This document shows, one piece after another, positions 23,600 to 34,400 of a DNA stretch of 64,000 nt (the stretch's first letter is position 1; every line of letters begins with the position of its first letter). Source of the stretch: Apostichopus japonicus (taxonomy: Eukaryota; Echinodermata; Holothuroidea; Aspidochirotida; Stichopodidae). The notes under the pieces were generated by a model. It worked only from the letters and a program-made list of their open reading frames with translations. It ran no database searches and had not been told where the DNA came from. The DNA lies in contig NC_092562.1 in assembly GCF_037975245.1 (NCBI RefSeq), positions 8,409,001 to 8,473,000 of the forward strand, given 5' to 3'. Both the position numbers and the translations under genes were made by a program.

Positions 23600-24160
23600 T
23601 TTTTATGGTTGGGCACTAATTGCCCGCCCTTTTAATCATCTTGCCCACCTAGTAAAACAAGCTTGCCCACTTATAATACCAGGGGGGTCGGAAGCTTCCA
23701 AAAAGTGTGGGGGTGGGGCACAAAATCAGAGGGGCACTTTCTTATTCCATAACCACCACTCGTTATGCTATAAACCGATTCACACCGGCCATGTCACTTA
23801 AATACATATGATGTGTTAGTAGGATATCAATACTATTATGGTGCACGTGACTCATCAACCTACACCTGTACATCACATGTCCATCCATAATTTAGAACTT
23901 TCCAAAAAAAATCCACCTGTGTTCATTCCTTGAACAAAAGTCTTTAGCAACCTCGGTTTAATCCGTAGCATGTACAGACTAAAAACAATAAATAATTAAT
24001 ATAAAATATAAAAATTAACAAAGGCTTAAGATATCCAAAAGACAGTTCTTTATCAAAGGGGCACATTTTATTTGCCAGTAGGGCACATTTGCTATTTTAG
24101 AAAAAAGTGGGGGGTGGGCAACGTGACCCCCCCCCTCTTCTCCCGGCTCCTATCCCCTGT
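23600..24160. repeat. Unclassified 'gggcac/gcccac' repeat with G- and C-runs
   Basis: The left part has tgcccgcccttttaatcatc, ttgcccacct and ggggggtcgg; the right part has aaaaaagtggggggtgggca and a C-run with tcccggctcctatcccctg. Both halves carry 'ggggcac' phrases (23742 and 24058-24085). It looks like one or two nested transposon remnants. Confidence 0.5.
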
Positions 24161-24863
24161 ATAGTACATTATTTTCACCTCCAATTTACATCTCAGAGAT
24201 CTGCATAAAAACAACTAAAACATTGACAAGTACGTGAATTACTCATGTGCATGATTATATATGTAATGTTACTCATTTGTTTTAGTGTCCCATAAACAGC
24301 ATAAGCAGTAGTTTGTTGGTTGTAGGTCGCCGCTTCCAACTAGTCAACAGACTCTAGTGCTAGAGGGTATATTCACAAACTGCTGTGGGCGGAAACACTT
24401 CCGTCATGAGGAAAATCATCATCTGCTATATGTCTTGGAATACCTCGAACATACCTGAAAAGCTCGCAGTACTGCAAAAACACATCACAGGCCTATATCC
24501 TGGTATAAAAACGGACGTCTCAACTTTCGTTCGTCTTTTTATCAACCGTTATCAATGTTTCTTAAAGGTTATAACACTCATTTCTCTTTCTTCTTTTTTA
24601 GATATTGACCAAATCAAGATCGATAACAAAATGTTCCCCAATTTCCATTTCCGCATGGATTTTCCAATGCATGCATGTACGTCAACAGTTGGTCTTAATT
24701 GACTCTCATTGATTGCCTATTGAACGACAAAAAGCAGATAGGCCTGACCGAACGGAAATTTTATTTTAGGAATTGATTTATTTGAAGTTTATATTCATAA
24801 ACTGTAACAGGAACGAGATAAAAAAAAAACAACTGAGAATTAGTCAATTCCCCAAGGTTAAAG
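24161..24863. other. Upstream region of the unidentified + strand gene
   Basis: No exon recognised. The ATG at 24864 overlaps a CRE-like palindrome (TGACGTCA at 24865-24872). Confidence 0.4.
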
Positions 24864-25515
24864 ATGACGTCAGTGCCCGATCGGTGGGTCGTGGAAGCAG
24901 AGTTTGGTAGAGATGAGGAGGAAGACGAGAAAAGCCGTGCAGGAAGCATCAGCAATAAAAATTATACGTCAGCCAAAACATTAAACGACAGAGAACAACG
25001 AAAACTTAAGTTAAAGTTGTCTGTCTTTGAGAAAGAAATGAAATCAGTTGCTCATAAGATGGATCTTGAACAGAAAGCACTACGTCAAGAGTTAGAGACT
25101 ATTAATCCCGACCTACAAAAAGATCCAAACGAAGGCTTTTTCGTTCCCCGAGGGACTACAAAAGAACAGGCACAACGTCTTCGTGAGCACAGGCGCTCAT
25201 CCACGCAAATGTCAACTAGAAGCATATCGCTGAAAGAATTTGACAAATTGCGAAAAGAACGTTCGCAAGTAGCAAGACGGTCGTTTGAAGATGGTAAAGT
25301 TGGGTTGATACCAGAAGACAAAGCTGTCATAGAAACAAACATTGACGAAGTTAAGAAACGCGGACGCAGAGGAGCATTATTCCAAGCAGATCTTAAACCA
25401 GTCTCTTTTACCAAAATGGCGAAGGTTAACAGTCTGGAGACGAGGACCAACACCAGTAGACAACTTCAAGCGAAACCTGAGGATGCCAAGAGGCCTCCCA
25501 AAAAAGAAATTCCAG
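24864..25515 (+). CDS. First coding exon of an unidentified Lys/Glu-rich coiled-coil protein
   Basis: The ATG has A at -3 and opens 217 codons ending at a strong donor (CCAG|GTAATT, phase 1 at 25515); beyond it the frame runs into intron-like sequence and stops at 25640. The protein starts MTSVPDRWVVEAEFGRDEEE, is highly charged, and has a probable coiled coil at about residues 45-85. Basic Arg/Lys-rich stretches lie at about 105-140 and 168-178 (KKRGRRG). No signal peptide or membrane segment is visible. Codon use and composition look genuinely coding, unlike the surrounding repeats. I do not recognise the family; cytoskeletal, ciliary or nuclear roles are all possible. Confidence 0.7.
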
Positions 25516-26814
25516 GTAATTCTACCTTGCGACAAAGCAGATGCTTTGATTTAATTTCATCCTTTTCTTTGGTGAATGTTATCAATTCCTCTATCAACCC
25601 AGTTATCAGATCAAGGGGGTCAGAAACGTTCTTGCGTTGAGGTGGGCTTATATCAAGTTTAATCATTTCTCTCTTTACAAGTTTGTGTGTTTAAAAGTGT
25701 CCTCACATGGCCCCTGAGCCTCACAGAAATACTCCAATTTCAATAGGGATCTTATACTCACCAACGGGATCTACATACCAAATACGAACTTCGAGCAGGA
25801 TGAACTTTGACTTTGTCTATAAGGTTTTCAGATTATGACCAAGGTTGACCTGAAATGACCTTTGACCCGACCAGCTGTTAATACGGATCTTGTACTCATG
25901 AAGGAGGAGTTACATAAAAAATATGAAGTTCAGCCAAGCTGCACTTCTTGTGCTACCATTTCAGACTTGGACCTCTGGTGACCTCAAATGACTTTTGACC
26001 TCGACCAACTTAAATAGGGACCACACATCAAGTAGGACATACATCAAAGCTTTGCTTTCGAAGTCATTGCCTTTATACGGTTCAGACATTGACCGCTGGT
26101 AACCTCAAATGACCTTTAAGAGAAGTGACAAAATTCTCACACTCCCTATCATTAATCCATACTGCATATGAAGTTCATCCAAGCTTTGTGAAGTTATTTT
26201 AGGTTTTCAGACTTTGCCTTCCGTTGACTACAAGTGATCTTTCACAGCTGCAACAACGATATAATTTTCTACTCACTAAGATACATCTACACACCAAGTT
26301 TAAAGACCATGTTCTTTTTTGAGGGGTGTAGTTTCTTCTTGCATTTGGCATGGAATATGCAGTACGTGGATTAACCATAGGCAGTCTGAGAATTGTATCA
26401 TTTCTCTTAGGGTGAATGGCCCTGTATACATGACGTGATTTTCTGGGGGGGGGGGGTAAATATAGGAAAATAGGACAAATTGAAATGATGCTGAATATTT
26501 GGAATATTGAACAAACACTAACATGTTTTACAAATGGAACACACTCTATACAGAGTGTCACTGAATTTGGACTGTTGATAGAGCAAAAGGTTCAAGTCCT
26601 TTTACGACTTTGATTGCCATTTTAAAGCTTTCACTTCCTGGTGACCAAATCTGATATTGCATATTCATGCATTTTATAACAAGATTGATAATTAATCACA
26701 TCAGAAGGCCAGGCGAAACATGAAATTATCTGCTGAATTTCTCCCTGTTACAAGGTTACACAACACAGGTGTTGCTGCATGTATCTAATGACTCTCTATT
26801 CTATTTCCAACAGA
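25516..26814 (+). other. Probable intron with TGACCTTTGACC-type degenerate repeats
   Basis: The sequence from 25840 to 26250 holds four or more roughly 100-bp degenerate units built on 'tgacctcaaatgacctttga', a word also seen at 21.3, 35.15, 42.8 and 60.3-60.5 kb. It resembles nuclear-receptor DR1 half sites (TGACCT), but its spread through gene-poor DNA points to an old dispersed repeat. A G-run is at 26444-26456. Confidence 0.5.
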
Positions 26815-26871
26815 AAGGCGACTTATACGGAAGACATCGATGATGATTTGATTGATAAGCAGCTTGATTAA
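26815..26871 (+). CDS. Possible terminal exon of the unidentified protein
   Basis: A good acceptor (tctattctatttccaacag) precedes a short open segment. One frame encodes an acidic tail TYTEDIDDDLIDKQLD followed by TAA at 26869-26871, which looks like a true C-terminus. However, the phase-1 end of the exon at 25515 joins a different frame here, giving a short tail that stops at about 26853. Either an intermediate exon was missed or the acidic tail is fortuitous. Confidence 0.3.
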   Translation, partial: KATYTEDIDDDLIDKQLD

Positions 26872-26919
26872 TAACTTACACACTGCAAACAGTACATCAA
26901 CACAACAGACAGCCACACA

Positions 26920-27665
26920 CAACTGTACACAAAAGAACCATCATCATCGTTATCATCAGTGCAGTAGGGTTCTCAATGTACACAACTGCACACAGAAGAA
27001 CCATCATCATCATCATCAGGTGCAGTAGGGTTCTCAATGTACACAACTGCACACAGAAGAACCATCATCATCATTATCATCAGTGCAGTAGGGTTCTCAA
27101 TGTACACAACTGCACACAGAAGAACCATCATCATCAATATCATCAGTGCAGTAGGGTTCTCAATGTGCACAACTGCACACAGAAGAACCATCATCATTAT
27201 CATCAGTGCAGTAGGGTTCTCAATGTTCACAACTGCACACAGAAGAACCATCATCATCATTATCATCAGTGCAGTAGGGTTCTCAATGTACACAACTGCA
27301 CACAGAAGAACCATCATCATCATCAGGTGCAGTAGGGGTCTCAATGTACACAACTGCACACAGAAGAACCATCATCATCAAGATCATCAGTGCAGTAGGG
27401 TTCTCAATGTACACAACTGCACACAGAAGAACCATCATCATCAAGATCATCAGGTGCAGTAGGGTTCTCAATGTACACAACTGCACACAGAAGAACCATC
27501 ATCATCATCAGGTGCAGTAGGGGTCTCAATGTACACAACTGCACACAGAAGAACCATCATCATCATTATCATCAGTGCAGTAGGGGTCTCAATGTACACA
27601 ACTGCACACAGAAGAACCATCATCACAATCATAATCATCATCATCAGTGCAGAAGGGGTCCCAAT
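26920..27665. repeat. Minisatellite, ~57-66 bp unit, about 12 copies
   Basis: The unit reads gtgcagtagggttctcaatg, tacacaactgcacacagaag, aaccatcatcatcat plus a variable (CAT/TAT)n end. Length changes come mainly from the CAT trinucleotide part. Open frames on both strands (Met-Tyr-Thr-Thr and Met-Gln-Leu-Cys repeats) are translations of the repeat. It lies just 3' of the possible last exon of the + strand gene and 3' of EEF1D. Confidence 0.95.
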
Positions 27666-27839
27666 GTATTACAAATGGACTTTGACAACAACTACGCTTT
27701 AACAAAATAACAAACACAATCAGCTTGTTTTAGATTGCATGTAATTTATTTCTCATTTTTATCAGTTAATTAGCAATGTGTGAATTGAAATGAAACTTCA
27801 TAGAAAGTAGACAATGTCAAGGACATCTTTCTTTTATAG

Positions 27840-27845
27840 TTTATT
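27840..27845 (-). promoter_or_regulatory. EEF1D: Candidate EEF1D polyadenylation signal
   Basis: The minus strand reads AATAAA here, about 530 nt after the stop codon. A nearer AATAAA is at 28122-28117 and another at 27750-27745; the sequence alone does not decide which is used. Confidence 0.35.
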
Positions 27846-28372
27846 GAACTAATCTCCTGGGAATAATTTCACAGGTTTGCTTCCCTCTACCATATGATGT
27901 ATTGAATCATTCCATATTATATAGCTGGAAAATGTCATTCAATGACACAATAAAACCATTCCCTTGTCTCACCTGATAAGATGGAACAAAATCAACAATT
28001 ACATTGTCATGTTAGATCAATAACTAACATTACTAACTATCAAACCATCTGGAAAGTGCACATCAAAGATTTGTGTGCAGAATACATTTGACACCATTAA
28101 TGTTACAGAGACCTACTTTATTAAGTGCTTACAATCTATATTGAGTCTACCATTGAAACTAATATTGAATCTGTGTTAATTGACAATTAATTAGTTCAAA
28201 TATGCAATATTGCAGTTAACATAAATAACCATGTAAAGGCAAGTCAATACATTAACTGAAATGAGTCAGTGAAAAAATTGAACCATAATATGAACTTTCC
28301 TATCTTATAAATGAACAGAATTTTTCTGATGGATTATTTAATATATGAAAGTGAACTTCACTGTACTGGCTG

Positions 28373-28411
28373 TTATACTTTGTTGAAAGCTACCACATCC
28401 ACACTTTGTAC
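28373..28411 (-). CDS. EEF1D: EEF1D coding exon 11 (last)
   Basis: Acceptor ttctcttttcag, phase 0. Encodes [12 protein letters not shown] and TAA (28375-28373), the conserved end of the exchange domain. Confidence 0.95.
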   Translation of the reverse strand, partial: VQSVDVVAFNKV

Positions 28412-31400
28412 CTGAAAAGAGAAGAAAGAAGTGCTTAATCAACTGGGGGAGAGTTTTGGTCAAGTTTTGGCCGTGCAAACAAGGAAGCTGAAATAATTGC
28501 TTGTGTAAGGGTTTTTGGTATCTTTTTGGTATCTTTTGGTATGATGACACCCTGAGATGAGGAACAAGGTCAACAGTTGCCATAGTAACTGCTGCTTCTC
28601 TTGTGGAGTGGAGTCATATATGCTTAACAAATGGTATAAACTCAGTGTGGATAATTACGCTAATAGGAATAATTCGAACAGTCATAGGTATACTAACAAA
28701 AATCAATTTCTTTGTTTTCATCATATAACAATTTTATTCATATTTTTGACATTGTACATTGATAACATCTTTGGTCTTCAAAAGAGAATCTGTCTAGTGT
28801 AGACTTTGCAAAATGTGGTAGAACGAACAACCTAGGTGTCACACACATACATATTTAATGAACATCCTAGGTGTCACACACTAACATAATAAATGAACAA
28901 CCTAGGTGTCACACACAAACATAATTAAAGAACAACCTATGTGTCACACACTTAATGAACAACCTGGGTGTCACATACATACATAATGAATGAACAACCT
29001 GGGTGTCACACACTTAATGAACAACCTGGGTGTCACATACATACATAATTAATGAACAACCTGGGTGTCACACACTAACATAATAAATGAACAACCTGGG
29101 TGTCACACACATACATAATTAATGAACAACCTAGGTGTCACACACATACGTATTTAAAGAACATCCTAGGTGTCACACACATACATAATAAATTAACAAC
29201 CTAGGTGTCACACACTAACATAATAAATGAACAACCTGGGTGTCACACACATACATAATTAATGAACAACCTGGGTGTCACATACATACATAATTAATGA
29301 ACAACCTGGGTGTCACACACTAACATAATAAATGAACAACCTGGGTGTCACACACATACATAATTAATGAACAACCTGGGTGTCACACACATACATAATA
29401 AATGAACAACCTGGGTGTCACACATACACTTTTAATGAACAACCTGGGTGTCACACACTAACATAATAAATGAACAACCTGGGTGTCACACACATACATA
29501 ATTAATGAACAACCTGGGTGTCACACACAAACATAATTAATGAACAACCTGGGTGTCACACAAAAACATAATAAATGGACAACCTAGGTGTCACACACAT
29601 ACATTTTTAGTGAACAATCTGGGTGTCACACACACACACACTAACATAATTAATTAACAACCTGGGTGTCACACACATACACTTTTAATGAACAACCTAG
29701 GTGTCACACACATATATAATTAATGAACAACCTGGGTGTCACACACATACATAATTAATTAACAACCTGGGTGTCACACACAAACATAATTAATGAACAA
29801 CCTGGGTGTCACACACATACATTATTAGTGAACAACCTGGGTGTCACACACATACATCATTAATGAACAACCTAGGTGTCACACAATTACATTATTAATG
29901 AACAACCTAGGTGTCACCCAATTACATTATTAATGAACAACCTGGGTGTCACACACAAACATAATTAATGAGCAACCTAGGTGTCACACAATTACATTAT
30001 TAATGAACAACCTAGGTGTCACACACACATACATTATTAACGAACCACCTAGGTGTCACATCCAAATATACTATGCAAAACTGGCACATTGCTACACAAG
30101 TGCAAAGTTGTGAAGCAGATTTTGTACAAAGGAACCATTGCATTTTATAAGAGAAAGTCTATCTGCCTTCAATATTGCAACACAAAATTTGAATTCTACA
30201 TCATTCCCTGTGCTGCATTAAACATTTGGAGGAAATAGTCCATAATTAGACAGATAGTGATATACATGAATGAACAAAATTATCATGAGATAACTGCTGC
30301 CGACTGGAGGGACTGTCTCTGGGACAGGTTATCATTGACCAGGGGTAATACAACGTCTGTAAAGCGCTTTGAGACCTATTGCTATAAAGCGCTATATAAA
30401 AAACAAATATTAATATTATTAAATATTATTTGTTGGCCTCTTCCAATTGTTGTTATTGGCATGCAGGTTTTAAAGGTAATATTTAGGGGATCTAAAAAGT
30501 GGGAAATGTTTTCTACAAACTTTCCATTTAGGGCTTCAAAAAGCAAACAAGTGGGAAATGAAAAGCAACAGTGTCCCCCCTCCCCCACTAAAAGTTCCCC
30601 CTCCCCCTCCCCACTTAAAAATGTCCCCTCCCACTTGAATTGTCACCCTCCCCACTTAAAGTGTCCCCTCCCCCACTTAAAGTGTCCCCCTCACACACTA
30701 AAAGTGTCCCCTCACCCACTTAAAGTCTCCCCTCCTACCTCAAAGTGTCCCCTCCCCCATAAAGTGCCCCTTCCCCCCTCAAATTGTCCTCCTCCCTCCT
30801 CAAATTGTCCATCCTCACTAAAAGTGTCCCCCCTCAAAATGTCCATCCCCCACTAAAAGTGTCCCCCTCCCCCCACTAAAAGTGTCCCCCTCCCCCACTA
30901 AAAGTGTCCCCCTCCCCCACTAAAAGTGTCCCCTCCCCCACTTAAAGTGTCCCCTCCTCCACTTTAAGTGTCCCCTTACCCACTTAAAGTGTCCCCTCCC
31001 ACACTTAAAGTGTCCCCTCCACCACTTAAAGCTGTGCAGCTAATTTGCATATCTGCTATTGAATGTGCTTTTGATAGTCAAATAAGTTACAATGGGTATC
31101 CAGCATGGTTTGCTTGCCATCTGTCTGTGATTAAACCTCAGATTCATCTCGAGTCTTGTGAGACATCTAGCAAAAAACAAACAATCACGACAAAGACAAT
31201 TTCAAGAAATTACAAATACTTACAAGGTCATCAAACTCCAAAATTTGTTCTTCTAAATCATCGACAAATACTTTGTCGTCTTCAACAACACATGTTATCT
31301 GTAGTTTCTTGATGCCATAGGCTACGTCTACAAATTGAGCTGAAGGCAAGAACATAGATTATAACGTTGCTGAACTACAGAGCTGTGACACGAAAAAAAA

Positions 31401-34400
31401 CATACTGAATCTACTGGCACAATACCGTAAACACCTAACTACAATTTAGGATTATTAGGATGTATTAATTAAAAACAATTCATACTTTTAATTTAGGACA
31501 TGTTATATAAATGAAAAAAGTTCATAATTTTTGGTAGGTATCGACATTTGACCCTGATCTTTGTTGCACTAATAAACTCACAATAGTAGAATTCAACCAA
31601 TTTGCAATACATATATGAAGGCTTTAACTTATCTACTTTTAAATCAGTTCATAGACACATTGGTTCCAGACTACCTTTGAATCCAGGCTCTTTCTCATAC
31701 GAACTTTAACACATGTAACAATTCACATAATAACTTCACTGTATACTCTTCAGTGATGGCACACTAAAATAAACTAAAGATATAAGATATTCTTTAACAC
31801 AGTTCTGATGATAACATTTTAGCTACCTGTCTATTTGATACTCACATTTACCCCATACAAGACCATCAGCAGGTCTGATGATTTCTCTCTATTTGATACT
31901 CACATTTACCCCATACAAGACCATCAGCAGGTCTGATGATTTCTCTCTATTTGATACTCACATTGACCCCATACAAGACCATCAGCAGTACTGATGATGA
32001 TATTTCTCTCTATTTGATACTCACATTTACCCCATACAAGACCATCAGCAGGTCTGATGATGATATTTCTCTCTATTTGATACTCACATTGACCCCATAC
32101 AAGACCATCAGCAGGTCTGATGATGATATTTCTCTCTATTTGATACTCACATTTACCCCATACAAGACCATCAGCAGTTCTGATGATGATATTTCTCTCT
32201 ATTTGATACTCACATTTACCCCATACAAGACCATCAGCAGGTCTGATGATATCTCTCTATTTGATACTCACATTTACCCCATACAAGACCATCAGCAGGT
32301 TTGATGATGATATTTCTCTCTATTTGATACTCACATTTACCCCATACAAGACCATCAGCAGGTCTGATGATGATATTTCTCTCTATTTGATACTCACATT
32401 TACCCCATACAAGACCATCAGCAGGTTTGATGATGATATTTCTCTCTATTTGATACTCACATTTACCCCATACAAGACCATCAGCAGGTCTGATGATGAT
32501 ATTTCTCTCTATTTGATACTCACATTTACCCCATACAAGACCATCAGCAGTTCTGATGATGATACTACTCTATTTGATACTCACATTGACCCCATACAAG
32601 ACCATCAGCAGGTCTGATGATGATATTTCTCTCTATTTGATACTCACATTTACCCCATACAAGACCATCAGCAGGTCTGATGATGATATTTCTCTCTATT
32701 TGATACTCACATTTACCCCATACAAGACCATCAGCAGGTCTGATGATGATATTTCTCTCTATTTGATACTCACATTTACCCCATACAAGACCATCAGCAG
32801 GTCTGATGATGATATTTCTCTCTATTTGATACTCACATTTACCCCATACAAGACCATCAGCAGGTCTGATGATGATATTTCTCTCTATTTGATACTCACA
32901 TTTACCCCATACAAGACCATCAGCAGGTCTGATGATGATATTTCTCTCTATTTGATACTCACATTTACCCCATACAAGACCATCAGCAGGTCTGATGATG
33001 ATATTTCTCTCTATTTGATACTCACATTTACCCCATACAAGACCATCAGCAGGTCTGATGATGATATTTCTCTCTATTTGATACTCACATTTACCCCATA
33101 CAAGACCATCAGCAGTTCTGATGATGATACTACTCTATTTGATACTCACATTTACCCCATACAAGACCATCAGCAGGTCTGATGATGATATTTCTCTCTA
33201 TTTGATACTCACATTTACCCCATACAAGACCATCAGCAGTACTGATGATGATATTTCTCTCTATTTGATACTCACATTTACCCCATACAAGACCATCAGC
33301 AGTTCTGATGATGATACTACTCTATTTGATACTCACATTTACCCCATACAAGACCATCAGCAGGTCTGATGATGATATTTCTCTCTATTTGATACTCACA
33401 TTTACCCCATACAAGACCATCAGCAGGTCTGATGATGATATTTCTCTCTATTTGATACTCACATTTACCCTATACAAGACCATCAGCAGTACTGATGATG
33501 ATATTTCTATTTGATACTCACGTTTACCCCATACAAGACCATCAGCAGGTCTGATGATTTCTCTCTATTTGATACTCACATTTACGCCATACAAGACCAT
33601 CAGCAGGTCTGATGATATCTCTCTATTTGATACTCACATTTACCCCATACAAGACCATCAGCAGTTCTGATGATGATACTACTCTATTTGATACTCACAT
33701 TTACCCCATACAAGACCATCAGCAGGTCTGATGATTTCTCTCTATTTGATACTCACATTTACCCCATACAAGACCATCAGCAGTTCTGATGATGATACTA
33801 CTCTATTTGATACTCACATTTACCCCATACAAGACCATCAGCAGTTCTGATGATGATATTTCTCTCTATTTGATACTCACATTTACCCCATACAAGACCA
33901 TCAGCAGGTCTGATGATGATATTTCTCTCTATTTGATACTCACATTTACCCCATACAAGACCATCAGCAGGTCTGATGATGATATTTCTCTCTATTTGAT
34001 ACTCACATTTACCCCATACAAGACCATCAGCAGGTCTGATGATGATATTTCTCTCTATTTGATACTCACATTTACGCCATACAAGACCATCAGCAGTTCT
34101 GATGATGATACTACTCTATTTGATACTCACATTTACCCCATACAAGACCATCAGCAGGTCTGATGATGATATTTCTCTCTATTTGATACTCACATGTACG
34201 CCATACAAGACCATCAGCAGTTCTGATGATGATACTACTCTATTTGATACTCACATTTACCCCATACAAGACCATCAGCAGGTCTGATGATATCTCTCTA
34301 TTTGATACTCACATTTACCCCATACAAGACCATCAGCAGGTCTGATGATGATACTACTCTATTTGATACTCACATTTACCCCATACAAGACCATCAGCAG

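Noticed and set aside
25840-26250. Cluster of nuclear-receptor response elements
   Set aside because: TGACCTTTGA words recur throughout the window in degenerate about 100-bp units, which is better explained as an old dispersed repeat.
26976-27710. Open frames with MYTTAHRRTII or MQLCAVVYIENPTAL repeats
   Set aside because: Both strands are open simply because the minisatellite period is close to a multiple of three; codon pattern is that of the repeat.
30257-30856. 199-codon + strand frame ending in Pro/Ser/Lys repeats
   Set aside because: Its 3' half is the C-rich minisatellite and its 5' half covers a LINE tail; not a gene.
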